This document shows positions 25,118-33,470 of a stretch of DNA of 64,000 bases, one piece after another. The notes beneath the pieces are model-generated. The model saw only the letters and a program-made list of their open reading frames with translations. It did no database searches and had not been told where the DNA came from. The translations under genes were made by a program, and so were the position numbers. The number at the start of each line of letters is the position of its first letter. Position 1 is the stretch's first letter. Origin of the DNA: Clostridiales bacterium CHKCI001 (GTDB taxonomy: Bacteria; Bacillota; Clostridia; Lachnospirales; Lachnospiraceae); NCBI GenBank assembly GCA_900045905.1, contig FCNS01000040.1:1-64000 (forward strand). The letters run 5' to 3'.

Positions 25118-25981
25118 TTACTGATTTGTTTCCATAAGTGTGATAACGATATGATCAATACCAATATCCGTCTTTCTTTTTACAATATCTTCCACTTGTG
25201 CACGCTCTGCATCTGTTAGACTATCTTTACATATCACAACGTCAGCCTCTCCATCCACAATACTAACAACTGACTCAGTAAATCCTTTTGTTTTTAACAG
25301 CGATTCTGCTGCATTTTCTTTATCTGCTGCATCGGTTAATTTTACCATATTATCAATTGCACTCTGTTTTTCTTGAGCTGATGCAACCTCACTATTAATA
25401 ACCTCTAATAATGCATCTTTATTCATTCCTCGTACTTGTTCCCGATTTAGTTTTACCTGAGCCATAAAATCTGCAACCGTTAATCCACTTGTTAAAACAG
25501 CTTCTCCTGGATTTTCCAGTACATCTGCCATATCTTGATCCAAACTTTGAATATCTTGTTCATTTTGTGTTACAGCTGCATCTGTACTTTCCATCGAAGC
25601 ACTGGCTGTTTCAGACGTACTTTCTGAAGTGCCTTCCGATGCTGCAACCGCAGTTGTTGTCTCTGCCTGAGAGGAAACATCTGCACTGCTTTCCTGTGCC
25701 GCTGATGTAGAAGCCGTAGATTCAGAAGAAACCGTTTGAGATTCTGACTCTGCCTGTGCTGTTGATGTAGAAGCCGCAGTGGAATTTTTATCTTGAATCA
25801 CATCCTGATCCGATACAGTTAAATTCCCTGCAATATATGTATCTCCACTTTGCGCTGCTTCATTCGCAGGATATAATTCTCCAGCCCCATCTTTTCCAGC
25901 GTAAGTAAGATAGCCTGCCACTGCGATCATGATTGCCAGTGCTGACACTACAATTTGATTTCTTCGGAATGCTTTTTTCAT
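25118..25981 (-). CDS. spoIIIAH: SpoIIIAH: mother-cell channel ring protein
   Basis: 287 aa. Short basic N-terminus, one membrane span (about residues 8-28), then a roughly 90-residue linker made almost only of Ser, Thr, Ala, Glu and Gln (about 60-145), then the YscJ/FliF-like ring-building domain (LNREQVRGMNKDALLEVINS to IDHIVITLMETN). In B. subtilis SpoIIIAH binds forespore SpoIIQ across the intermembrane space. The linker makes this protein longer than the 218-aa B. subtilis version. It is the last gene of the spoIIIA operon. Confidence 0.93.
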   Translation of the reverse strand: MKKAFRRNQIVVSALAIMIAVAGYLTYAGKDGAGELYPANEAAQSGDTYIAGNLTVSDQDVIQDKNSTAASTSTAQAESESQTVSSESTASTSAAQESSADVSSQAETTTAVAASEGTSESTSETASASMESTDAAVTQNEQDIQSLDQDMADVLENPGEAVLTSGLTVADFMAQVKLNREQVRGMNKDALLEVINSEVASAQEKQSAIDNMVKLTDAADKENAAESLLKTKGFTESVVSIVDGEADVVICKDSLTDAERAQVEDIVKRKTDIGIDHIVITLMETNQ

Positions 25982-26005
25982 AGATCATCCTACTCCTTTA
26001 CTCTC

Positions 26006-26599
26006 TTAAATCTTTCTTTTTAATACTTTTATTTTATGAGGAGAAATGTCAAATAATGCTTGTACTGCTTCATTTATTTCTGTGACAATGGAAGGAGAGT
26101 CTGCTCCATCAGCCAAAACAACAACACCTTCTACAATCGGATTGATTTCTTTAATTATATAAGGCTCTCCCCCAGAAGAATCTCCAATCAATACAGTATC
26201 TTCTTTCTTCTGCACCTCTTTACTAATTCTAGTTCCCCCTTCCTTATCCTGTTCTGTTAAAGAATTTTCCGATTCCTCCACATTTTTATCAATTACTTTT
26301 TCTTCCGAAGATTTCAATGTAATCATTACCTCAGCTGTTCCGACTCCATCCATCTGTTCCAAGATTCGTTTTAATTTTTGTTCCAACTCCAAAGCATAAT
26401 CGCTATCCTGTTCTGTTAGCGTTTGCGTTTGTTTGGAATCTGTCTTGTCGCTCGATGTTTTTTTTGCAGGAATAGCGGCTAGGATTAAAAGGATTCCTGC
26501 CAGAACTAAAAGAATCCACTTTTCTCCTCCCATTTTTTTTATTGTTATCCATAAGGATTTTTTTTTATCCTCTTCTGATCCTTTATATTTTTCATCCAT
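26006..26599 (-). CDS. spoIIIAG: SpoIIIAG: sporulation channel protein
   Basis: 197 aa. A cytoplasmic basic N-terminus, one span (WILLVLAGILLILAAIPA, about residues 28-45) and an extracytoplasmic region with the conserved EQMDGVGTAEVMITLKS and a ring-building end (IVEGVVVLADGADSPSIVTE). In B. subtilis SpoIIIAG forms a large 30-fold ring in the mother-cell membrane. It lies 14 bp downstream of spoIIIAF. Confidence 0.93.
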   Translation of the reverse strand: MDEKYKGSEEDKKKSLWITIKKMGGEKWILLVLAGILLILAAIPAKKTSSDKTDSKQTQTLTEQDSDYALELEQKLKRILEQMDGVGTAEVMITLKSSEEKVIDKNVEESENSLTEQDKEGGTRISKEVQKKEDTVLIGDSSGGEPYIIKEINPIVEGVVVLADGADSPSIVTEINEAVQALFDISPHKIKVLKRKI

Positions 26600-26613
26600 G
26601 CTTCATCCCTGCC

Positions 26614-27180
26614 TTATTTTTTTTTCATTATAATATACTTCTCTGCAACCTGATATTCTTTTGCAATTTCACTTTTCCACTGTTGGATTTGATCTTCTTG
26701 TGTATTGACCGCCTCACCTTTTTCAATTACGACTGGCGCAATAATAAAATCTTCTTCTTCCTTTTCTTCAAAACAAATTTGCATTTGCTGTATTACACCA
26801 AAATTTTCATCCTTCCCCCATTGGATCTCTAATTCCACAATATCCCATCCTTTTTCGTTTGCAGAAGTTGTCAACTCTTCTTGAATCTGCACTTTATAAG
26901 CATCTAAAATGGCCTGATTTCTTTGTGCTTCTACCTCCTTTAGTTCAGGCAATGCTTCTATTTCATCTGTGACAGCTGGATAAAATTCGAAATATCCATT
27001 TAACAAAGAATCGTTTTGAAACAGTTTTAAAAATGGTCGTGCAATTAAAACAGCTAAAATTAATCCTAGAAAAAGTTGTACATACTTTTTATATTTTTCT
27101 GATGGCACAATCGTAAGAATCATTGCAATTAAAATTAGATAAACGACAAGATTCCGAGTCCAGGATAAAATAAAGTCCAT
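26614..27180 (-). CDS. spoIIIAF: SpoIIIAF: sporulation membrane protein
   Basis: 188 aa from ATG 27180, supported by GGAGG 9 nt upstream; a longer frame to 27222 would overlap spoIIIAE and lacks a ribosome site. Two N-terminal membrane spans (LVVYLILIAMILTIVP and YVQLFLGLILAVLIARPFL) precede a soluble, acidic C-terminal domain that resembles the ring-building fold reported for the family. It starts 6 bp after spoIIIAE. Confidence 0.9.
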   Translation of the reverse strand: MDFILSWTRNLVVYLILIAMILTIVPSEKYKKYVQLFLGLILAVLIARPFLKLFQNDSLLNGYFEFYPAVTDEIEALPELKEVEAQRNQAILDAYKVQIQEELTTSANEKGWDIVELEIQWGKDENFGVIQQMQICFEEKEEEDFIIAPVVIEKGEAVNTQEDQIQQWKSEIAKEYQVAEKYIIMKKK

Positions 27181-27185
27181 TTTGA

Positions 27186-28298
27186 CTATCCTCCCAAATA
27201 GCTTATGTTTGTTGTCTGACAAACAACCACTATGGTAATAAAAAATAGAAAACCCGATACAAAAATAACCCGTATCAATAGCTTACTTCCCTCTGCCACC
27301 GCAGTAATCGAATTACCCATACGTTCATCAGACATAGGCTGAATGATAGCTGCTGCAATATAGTAGAAAATTGTAATGATTGCTAACTTAAACAATGGAA
27401 TGATCGTAATAGCAATTATTATAATTAATGCTGCAGTTCCAATTCCATTCTTTATTAAAACGCCTCCTCCAATTACCATTTGCGAAATAGCAGAAGCACT
27501 ATCTCCTACTCCTGGAATAATCTTTACAGCTTTTTGAATTGCATTTGTTTTTATTGCATCTGCAAATGGAAGAATCAATCCTTGAATTACTTGTATTCCT
27601 AATATAATTCCTAGAATTGTCTTTATTCCCCATTCAATTACCAACTTCAACAGTTCCGCCGTCTTGGATAAATAGTCTTGTTCTGAAATCTGATTCACAA
27701 ACAATAGTGTTACATACATTCCAATCATTGGAATAATTATATTTTTTAGTATCCATTCCATTACAGAAATGGCTCCAAATGCAGTTTCATAAAATGCTGC
27801 TGATGTTAAACTACCTCCTACAAATGCAACCGCTAGAAAAAAAGTCGGCAAAAGTACCTTCATAAATCCTAAAATCGTATCCAACATAGCTGTTGCAATT
27901 GATACTGCCGCTGAAAAAGCTACTGCCAGTATTCCAATCATCAACAAATAAGTAATAAAAAAACCTGTCTCAGAAATATCACTATTCCGAAATACAGAAG
28001 AAAAATTTGTAAACACAGCTCCAATCACGGCAATTAAAATAACATTCAGAAGTATCGTTCGATTCGCTTCTATTTCCGAAAAAAGAAGCTGATGAATCCA
28101 TTCCAATCCAGTAGAAAAAATTGACTGACTATCTCCACTCATTAATTCTGTTACCATCTCAACAAAATTTAGATTTGTATCTGGCAATTCTTCTTCCAAA
28201 AAATTCTGGATTTCTGAGAAATCATATCCATCTAATGAAGGAAAACTCTCCACGGATGTCGTGGCTGTTAACAACCACATACATAATCCAATTAGCAT
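27186..28298 (-). CDS. spoIIIAE: SpoIIIAE: polytopic sporulation channel protein
   Basis: 370 aa. An N-terminal hydrophobic segment (about residues 1-14), an extracytoplasmic domain (SLDGYDFSEIQNFLEEELPD), then about seven membrane spans; conserved MVIGGGVLIKNGIG and QPMSDERMGNSITAVAEGSK are visible. It is thought to be the most likely pore-forming member of the SpoIIIA complex. AAGGAGGGAAG precedes the ATG. A 79-bp gap separates it from spoIIIAD. Confidence 0.94.
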   Translation of the reverse strand: MLIGLCMWLLTATTSVESFPSLDGYDFSEIQNFLEEELPDTNLNFVEMVTELMSGDSQSIFSTGLEWIHQLLFSEIEANRTILLNVILIAVIGAVFTNFSSVFRNSDISETGFFITYLLMIGILAVAFSAAVSIATAMLDTILGFMKVLLPTFFLAVAFVGGSLTSAAFYETAFGAISVMEWILKNIIIPMIGMYVTLLFVNQISEQDYLSKTAELLKLVIEWGIKTILGIILGIQVIQGLILPFADAIKTNAIQKAVKIIPGVGDSASAISQMVIGGGVLIKNGIGTAALIIIIAITIIPLFKLAIITIFYYIAAAIIQPMSDERMGNSITAVAEGSKLLIRVIFVSGFLFFITIVVVCQTTNISYLGG

Positions 28299-28377
28299 TT
28301 CGCTTCCCTCCTTCCATAAAATGAGAACGTATCAAAATGAGTGGAAAATGATCTGTTCTGTGTTATTGTATCGTGTT

Positions 28378-28761
28378 TTATCCTTGAATTAGCTGTGTTA
28401 CAGTATCCAATAATGCCAATAAAATAGGAATACTTAATACAAGAATGGAAAGTTTAGCAAATAATTCAATCTGACCTCCAATCGCACTATGTCCACAATC
28501 ACGGCATACATCTGCTCCAAATTCTGCAATGTAAGTAATCCCAATAATCTTAATTAATGTTCCTACATAGGCAGAATCCAAATCTACATAAGATTGTATT
28601 TTATGTATGGTTTCCACAATAAGATGAATTTGACTGATCGCAAATGCAAAGATTAGTACACCCGCAGCAAGAGCCAAATAACCGCTGTATTCAGGTTTCA
28701 TTTCTTTTAATTGAAGAGCTAAGAGTGCAGCCCCAATTCCAATCAGAGCAACTGCAACCAT
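28378..28761 (-). CDS. spoIIIAD: SpoIIIAD: sporulation membrane protein
   Basis: 127 aa with three to four hydrophobic segments. The typical sequence GITYIAEFGADVCRDCGHSAIGGQIE is present in two overlapping blocks. Belongs to the same small-membrane-protein family as SpoIIIAC and has resemblance to type III secretion export components. Cotranscribed with the rest of spoIIIA. Confidence 0.94.
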   Translation of the reverse strand: MVAVALIGIGAALLALQLKEMKPEYSGYLALAAGVLIFAFAISQIHLIVETIHKIQSYVDLDSAYVGTLIKIIGITYIAEFGADVCRDCGHSAIGGQIELFAKLSILVLSIPILLALLDTVTQLIQG

Positions 28762-28773
28762 AGATTTTACCTC

Positions 28774-28968
28774 CTATAAAGAGAACAGTTTTTTCATAGT
28801 CTCAAATAAATCATAGATAAATGGTACAATCCAAAATAGTACAAGAATCAGGCCTGCTAAACTTGTCAGAAAGGCATGTTCTTCTCTTCCGCTCTGCTTT
28901 AATACTTGACTAACAACCGATACTAAAATTCCGACTGCCGCAATTTTAAATATTAGACTTACATCCAT
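28774..28968 (-). CDS. spoIIIAC: SpoIIIAC: small sporulation membrane protein
   Basis: 64 aa from ATG 28968 (MDVSLIFKIAAVGILVSVV), close to the family's usual 65-68 residues; a longer frame to 29043 overlaps spoIIIAB and is not family-like. Two hydrophobic hairpin spans flank LKQSGREEHAFL, the conserved loop. It sits between spoIIIAB and spoIIIAD. Confidence 0.93.
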   Translation of the reverse strand: MDVSLIFKIAAVGILVSVVSQVLKQSGREEHAFLTSLAGLILVLFWIVPFIYDLFETMKKLFSL

Positions 28969-28999
28969 GCATCTCTCATCCTTTCTGCCAATTGTTTTC

Positions 29000-29521
29000 T
29001 TATAATAATAAGATAACAATAAAAATTCCTGATAATACTCCAATCAGGCGACTAATCCGACATTTTTCTGGCAGCATCTTGCGCAATATCTCTTGTCTTT
29101 GTTCTATCTGCGTAAGAAACAGCTGAATCGTATTTAACTGCATTTCTTTATCTAAGTATCCCATTTTTTCTCCAACTGAAATAAAAATAGCTTTATCTTC
29201 TTCTGTTAGTGCAGAATTTTCCCAGTAGCGTTTTATCATGTTAGCCCATATTACAAAAAACGGATGTCCACTACCTTCATTTAAGGCATTTGATAACTCA
29301 ATTGAAAATGTTTGAATTCTTCCTCTGCAATGTGTTCCAATGGACTGAAAACTTTCAGAAAAATTTCCTTCTTTATACTTAATTTCTCCATATAACATAT
29401 GCATAAGATGTTCAATCTGCCCAAGTTCTTCCATTCGTTTCTTATAATTAGCAGCCCACCAAAATCCCAAAAACGATGTACCAGCTACAACAAAACTGGA
29501 ACCGATTATTTCCAATATCAT
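29000..29521 (-). CDS. spoIIIAB: SpoIIIAB: sporulation membrane protein
   Basis: 173 aa. Hydrophobic segments at both ends (IIGSSFVVAGTSFLGFWWA and RLIGVLSGIFIVILLL) flank a cytoplasmic helical region with LMHMLYGEIKYKEGNFSESF. Resembles GspF-like secretion components. It starts 2 bp after spoIIIAA and is translationally coupled. Confidence 0.93.
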   Translation of the reverse strand: MILEIIGSSFVVAGTSFLGFWWAANYKKRMEELGQIEHLMHMLYGEIKYKEGNFSESFQSIGTHCRGRIQTFSIELSNALNEGSGHPFFVIWANMIKRYWENSALTEEDKAIFISVGEKMGYLDKEMQLNTIQLFLTQIEQRQEILRKMLPEKCRISRLIGVLSGIFIVILLL

Positions 29522-29523
29522 AG

Positions 29524-30492
29524 CTATTTCCCAACGTCCCTTCTCTCATGATAGAGTGGATTTCCCATTGCATCAAAAATACCAGCCACATGCCCCACTT
29601 GTCCGCAAGAATCCAACAATATATAACGTTCAAACATTTTTTCTTCTATCATTTTTCTCAACACAGGTTTTTGCTTTACATCTTCCATAGAACTTCCATG
29701 AATCGTTGCAATCATTTTGCATCCACAATTTGAGGCGTACTCAATTGCCTCCAGTTCTTCTTTACTTCCAACTTCATCAATTGCAATGACTTGAGGAGAC
29801 ATCGTTCGTATCAGCATCATCATTCCTTTTGCTTTTGGACAACAATCCAATACATCTGTACGAATTCCTAGTTCATTTTGTGGTTCGCCCATATAACAAG
29901 CTCCAATTTCTGAGCGTTCATCCACTACTCCAACCGTAATGCCTTCCGTTCGATCGGTTCCATTGGAAATCTGCCGTACTAAATCACGCAACAACGTTGT
30001 CTTTCCACACCGTGGAGGAGAAACAATTAAAGTTTGCATTACTTTTCCATGCTGCATTATATAAGGAAGAATTTGATCTGCACATCCCTTTATTTCATGA
30101 GCTAAACGAATATTTAAAAATGAAATATACTTCATACTTCGTACAACATCCCCATCCGTCACTGTTTTCCCAGCAATTCCAACTCGATGTCCACCTTGAA
30201 TTGTAATAAATCCTTGCCGAATTTCATCTTCATATGCGTAGAGAGAGTAACTTCCTATTAATTCCATTGTTTCTCTTAAGTCTTCTCTCGATACACGGTA
30301 AGCTTCTCTCTCTGCCTGACTCACTCTTCCATCTCTTGTTACATAATATTCTTTATTCTTATAGCAAATAAAAAGAGGAGCATGAATTCTCAGACGGATT
30401 TCTTGTACTTGTTCAAAATCAATTCCTGTCTGGGATAATGCCCCTCGAATATTATGAGAAAAAATCTTTAATAACTGCTCTCTCTTATTCAT
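29524..30492 (-). CDS. spoIIIAA: SpoIIIAA: sporulation channel ATPase
   Basis: 322 aa. AAA/secretion-type ATPase with Walker A SPPRCGKTTLLRDL (about residues 158-171) and Walker B PQVIAIDEVGSKEELE. It is predicted to power the SpoIIIA-SpoIIQ feeding-tube complex. I chose ATG 30492: GGAGG abuts the upstream ATG at 30498 with no spacer but lies 6 nt from 30492. First gene of an intact eight-gene spoIIIA operon. Confidence 0.95.
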   Translation of the reverse strand: MNKREQLLKIFSHNIRGALSQTGIDFEQVQEIRLRIHAPLFICYKNKEYYVTRDGRVSQAEREAYRVSREDLRETMELIGSYSLYAYEDEIRQGFITIQGGHRVGIAGKTVTDGDVVRSMKYISFLNIRLAHEIKGCADQILPYIMQHGKVMQTLIVSPPRCGKTTLLRDLVRQISNGTDRTEGITVGVVDERSEIGACYMGEPQNELGIRTDVLDCCPKAKGMMMLIRTMSPQVIAIDEVGSKEELEAIEYASNCGCKMIATIHGSSMEDVKQKPVLRKMIEEKMFERYILLDSCGQVGHVAGIFDAMGNPLYHERRDVGK

Positions 30493-30511
30493 AGGCATCC
30501 TCCTTTATCAC

Positions 30512-30540
30512 AATATATTGTCCCATTAAAAAAAATATAC
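30512..30540 (-). promoter_or_regulatory. Candidate sigma-E promoter of the spoIIIA operon
   Basis: Minus strand GTATATT (30534-30540), 14 bp, AATATATT (30512-30519). The match to the B. subtilis sigma-E consensus (KMATATT, CATACANT) is 6/7 and about 5/7. spoIIIA is sigma-E-dependent in B. subtilis. The 5' UTR would be only about 15-20 nt. Confidence 0.35.
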
Positions 30541-30682
30541 CTAGTGTTTTAATCACTTGGTAATTAGAATTATTACATAAAATCAATAGAAGCTATTATA
30601 TTTTTTAATAATCCTTTCTCAAGATACTTATTATAGTGCAATACCGACAATTTTTTCTCTTTTCAAACAGTTCTTTTTGTGT

Positions 30683-30688
30683 TATACT
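30683..30688 (+). promoter_or_regulatory. Extended -10 promoter of the PfkB-family kinase
   Basis: TATACT preceded by TGT, 33 bp before the ATG at 30721; the -35 region is weak. The 228-bp gap it lies in, divergent from spoIIIAA, shows nothing else clear. Confidence 0.5.
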
Positions 30689-30720
30689 CATAGAAAAAGA
30701 TTAGAAAGGTTGGTATTTTT

Positions 30721-31644
30721 ATGAATATAATGATCTCAGGCCTAACCAATATGGAAACAACACTAAAAATACATGAATTTCCCATTCCATACTATGCTGT
30801 AGATTATCCTTTTTTCGGCATCCGCTCCCATGTTTCTGGAGTTGCCTATAATCTAGCAAAATCCCTTTCCATCCTCGATAATGACATTAATCTATTCTCT
30901 ATGATCGGAAATGATTATGAAGGTGAGCGCATTCTCCATCAACTCGCTGAAGATGGAATTGATAGTAATTATATCCAACGCTCTTTAACAGAGACTCCAA
31001 ACTCTGTTATTTTATATGACAACTTCGGAAAAAGACAAGTATATTCTGATTTAAAAGATATTCAAGAAAAAAACTTTGATTTAGGCTACATTAGCGATCT
31101 CGTCAAAGACAGTGATCTCGTTCTCGCTTGTAATGTTAATTTCAACCGTCCATTATTAAAATATGCAAAATCACTTAGAAAAACAATTGCTACTGATGTA
31201 CATGTTTTAAATAATATTCATGATGAATATAATTTTGAATTTATGGAATATGCGGATATTTTATTTTTAAGTGATGAACAATTGCCTTATCGAGCAGACC
31301 AGTTTATAAGAGATCTAAAAGATACATATGCTTGTAAAATTATTGTACTTGGACAAGGCGGCAAAGGAGCTATGCTCTATGATCGATCCACTGATAAATT
31401 ATATCACCTAGATCCTGTTACTGTATTTCCTGTTGTCAATACAGTTGGAGCTGGAGATGCTTTGTTCTCTAGTTTCTTAAATTATTACGGAAAAGGACAT
31501 GATCCAATTACTGCTCTAAAATTTGCTCAATTATTTGCAGCAAAAAAAATCAGTTTTAATGGTGCATCCATAGGATTTACGACAGAAGAAGAACTTGCAA
31601 AACTTTACTCACAATATGAAATAGGAGTTTATGAATTGCAATGA
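30721..31644 (+). CDS. PfkB-family carbohydrate kinase
   Basis: 307 aa. Ribokinase fold: N-terminal GLTNMETTLKI segment, SMIGNDYEGERILHQLAEDGI, and the C-terminal signature NTVGAGDALFSSFLNYY containing the catalytic Asp and anion hole. Such enzymes phosphorylate sugars or nucleosides; the substrate is not evident. The gene stands alone on the plus strand with its own promoter and terminator, with no transporter or hydrolase next to it. Confidence 0.88.
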   Translation: MNIMISGLTNMETTLKIHEFPIPYYAVDYPFFGIRSHVSGVAYNLAKSLSILDNDINLFSMIGNDYEGERILHQLAEDGIDSNYIQRSLTETPNSVILYDNFGKRQVYSDLKDIQEKNFDLGYISDLVKDSDLVLACNVNFNRPLLKYAKSLRKTIATDVHVLNNIHDEYNFEFMEYADILFLSDEQLPYRADQFIRDLKDTYACKIIVLGQGGKGAMLYDRSTDKLYHLDPVTVFPVVNTVGAGDALFSSFLNYYGKGHDPITALKFAQLFAAKKISFNGASIGFTTEEELAKLYSQYEIGVYELQ

Positions 31645-31646
31645 CA

Positions 31647-31679
31647 ACAAAATAAACCTCTATTGGAGGTTTATTTTGT
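31647..31679 (+). terminator. Terminator of the PfkB-family kinase gene
   Basis: ACAAAATAAACCTC pairs perfectly with GAGGTTTATTTTGT across a 5-nt loop, 3 bp after the stop codon. Confidence 0.85.
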
Positions 31680-31691
31680 ATACTAAAGCAA

Positions 31692-31727
31692 AAAGGCTGC
31701 TGCAAAATAACTTTTGCAACAGCCCTT
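31692..31727 (-). terminator. Terminator of the NifX-like gene
   Basis: AAAGGCTGCTGCAAAA (31692-31707) and TTTTGCAACAGCCCTTT (31712-31728) form a near-perfect stem with a short loop; on the minus strand a T-rich run follows. It lies about 8 bp beyond the NifX-like stop. Confidence 0.8.
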
Positions 31728-31734
31728 TATTTAG

Positions 31735-32127
31735 TCAATGGCAACTTTCATGACCACATTTATGTTCTCCACAGTCGTGATGTGTATGTTCACGGTGATT
31801 ACACATAACCTCTGGATTATAATCTAGTTTTCCTTCCAACAATGCCTTTACTGCAGCATCTGCATCTCCGCTTACACCGCCAAACAATTGAATTCCTGTT
31901 GCTGCTAATGCATTTTGTGCACCCATTCCAATACCACCACAAATTAAAACATCTACTTGATACTCATTCAGAAATCCAGCCAATGCACCATGACCACTTC
32001 CATTGGTATCTACTACTTTTGAGGATAGAATTTTATTTTCTTCTATATGATAAATTTTAAAGTGTTCACTATGTCCAAAATGCTGAAATACTTGTCCATC
32101 TTCATAAGTTACTGCTATCTTCATCAT
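31735..32127 (-). CDS. NifX/NifB-like (dinitrogenase Fe-Mo cofactor family) metal-binding protein with His/Cys tail
   Basis: 130 aa. The NifX/Y-B fold is clear: MKIAVTYEDGQVFQHFGHSE, then DVLICGGIGMGAQNALAATGI and FGGVSGDADAAVKALLEG. The last 22 residues hold 7 His and 4 Cys, a strong metal-binding tail. These proteins bind iron-sulfur or Fe-Mo precursors in nitrogen fixers, but many gut Clostridia carry them without nif genes, and none is here. It overlaps the next upstream gene by 4 bp, so the two act in one operon. Confidence 0.88.
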   Translation of the reverse strand: MMKIAVTYEDGQVFQHFGHSEHFKIYHIEENKILSSKVVDTNGSGHGALAGFLNEYQVDVLICGGIGMGAQNALAATGIQLFGGVSGDADAAVKALLEGKLDYNPEVMCNHREHTHHDCGEHKCGHESCH

Positions 32128-32600
32128 AAATCCTCCTTTTTATTCTCATTTATATATTGTTCCATAATCTCTGCTGCCTGCATAACAACTGCAACACAAG
32201 GACGCTGTTTATAATATTGTTCGGTACGTTCTTCTGGAATTGGATTTGTATCAACTGGTTTTTTCATTCTTTTTTCCAAAAGTTCTCTGCAAATAATTGT
32301 TCCATTTTTTTCTCGAAATTGTGCAGCAAGCGTCTGAATTCTTTTATAATGGGATGCCTTTTCTTCTTTTGCCTTTGGATCACTATAACCATACTTCAAT
32401 CCTGCTATCAGAAACATTCCTGTTACTGTACCGCAAACTTCTCTTAATCGTCCCATTCCTGCCCCAAAAGAAGATGCTAATTTCATCGCCGTTGCTTTTT
32501 CCATTCCAAGTTCCTCTGCAAAAGCGCCAACTACTGCCTGCGAGCAGTTATAACCTTCCATAAATAATTCTCTGGCTTTTTCTGCATGTGTCATAGCCAA
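32124..32600 (-). CDS. C_GCAxxG_C_C family putative redox-active protein
   Basis: 158 aa. The family pattern is visible: YNCSQAVVGAFAEELGM, then FGAGMGRLREVCGTVTGMF, with later Cys residues (IICRELLE and RPCVAVVMQAAEIM). The spacing suggests metal or redox chemistry, though biochemistry is unknown. Here the motif reads CGTVTG. It is translationally coupled to the NifX-like gene (4-bp overlap), suggesting a joint metal or electron role. Confidence 0.85.
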   Translation of the reverse strand: MAMTHAEKARELFMEGYNCSQAVVGAFAEELGMEKATAMKLASSFGAGMGRLREVCGTVTGMFLIAGLKYGYSDPKAKEEKASHYKRIQTLAAQFREKNGTIICRELLEKRMKKPVDTNPIPEERTEQYYKQRPCVAVVMQAAEIMEQYINENKKEDL

Positions 32601-32620
32601 CCTCTTTTCTATCTACCCTA

Positions 32621-32851
32621 TTATTTATTTTTAAAAAAGTCTAACACAGCCAGTACAATTCCAACTGCACAGTATACCTTAAACAAACCTCCTGCTAACC
32701 GCACAATCCATCCTACAAGCGGAAGAATTGAAAACACTCCAGCTACGAAACTCATGGCGTATGCCGCTACTAAATAAATTCCACAGACTACTGCAAGTGT
32801 TACAATGTTTCCTTTCTTTACTCCTCTTCCAATTGGAAATATTTCGTTCAT
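32621..32851 (-). CDS. Small membrane protein, 76 aa, unknown function
   Basis: From ATG 32851 (MNEIFPIGRGVKKGN), chosen because GGAAGGAA lies just upstream; the 17 residues that extend the frame come from the palindromic repeat and are not plausible. Two hydrophobic spans, the second ending DFFKNK. A basic stretch GRGVKKG precedes the first span. I do not recognise the family. Confidence 0.65.
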   Translation of the reverse strand: MNEIFPIGRGVKKGNIVTLAVVCGIYLVAAYAMSFVAGVFSILPLVGWIVRLAGGLFKVYCAVGIVLAVLDFFKNK

Positions 32852-32876
32852 ATTGCTTTCCTTCCTATAAAATCCC

Positions 32877-32983
32877 CATGCCCGCTTTGCGGGCACCACC
32901 ACTATAAGAAAGTCGACGTCTCCGTGCTGTGCACTCTCAACATCACTGCCCGTATTCGCAATCCAGGCGAACGCCTTTCTTAT
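32877..32983 (-). repeat. Third unit of the intergenic palindromic repeat
   Basis: Shares with the unit at 1650-1745 the CCCGCTTTGCGGG hairpin, GGCACCACC, the GTGC/GCAC inner stem and CGTATTCGCAATCCAGG. Terminal inverted repeats are ATAAGAAAG (32904-32912) and CTTTCTTAT (32975-32983), which differ from the other units in both arms yet still pair. The right arm runs into the last codon and TAA of rlmH. It separates rlmH from the 76-aa gene. Confidence 0.75.
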
Positions 32984-33459
32984 TTATGATATGGCTCATG
33001 ATTCATAATACGATAACTTCTATAAACCTGTTCCAGTAAAATTACTCTCATCATCTGATGAGGAAACGTCATTTTGGAAAAACTTAACCATTCATTTGCG
33101 CGCTCCAAAACAGCTTTGGATAATCCTAGAGATCCTCCTATTACAAATACAATGTGAAAGATTCCTCTCACTGCAAGTTGTTCCATTTTCTTTGACAATT
33201 GGATTGAGTCTGGCATATCTCCCTCTATCGCAAGTGCAATTACATAAGCATCCGATGGAATCTTGGCTAAAATCCTCGTTCCTTCTTTTTCTTTCACTTG
33301 ATTCTCCAATGCTTGCCCTGCTCCATCTGGAGTTTTTTCATCTGCAACTTCTATTATTGCAAGTTTACAATACCGACTGAGACGCTTGGTATATTCTTGA
33401 ATTGCCATATTCCAATACTTCTCTTTGATTTTTCCAACTGTCAAAATTGTTATTTTCAC
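32980..33459 (-). CDS. rlmH: RlmH: 23S rRNA pseudouridine-1915 N3-methyltransferase
   Basis: 159 aa. SPOUT-fold methyltransferase; [15 protein letters not shown] at the start, [18 protein letters not shown] as the SAM knot, and the C-terminus ending EPYHK, all family hallmarks. It methylates the pseudouridine at position 1915 in the decoding-centre helix 69. It begins 12 bp after proA. Its stop codon lies inside the right arm of the palindromic repeat. Confidence 0.96.
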   Translation of the reverse strand: MKITILTVGKIKEKYWNMAIQEYTKRLSRYCKLAIIEVADEKTPDGAGQALENQVKEKEGTRILAKIPSDAYVIALAIEGDMPDSIQLSKKMEQLAVRGIFHIVFVIGGSLGLSKAVLERANEWLSFSKMTFPHQMMRVILLEQVYRSYRIMNHEPYHK

Positions 33460-33470
33460 TCAGAAACTCC

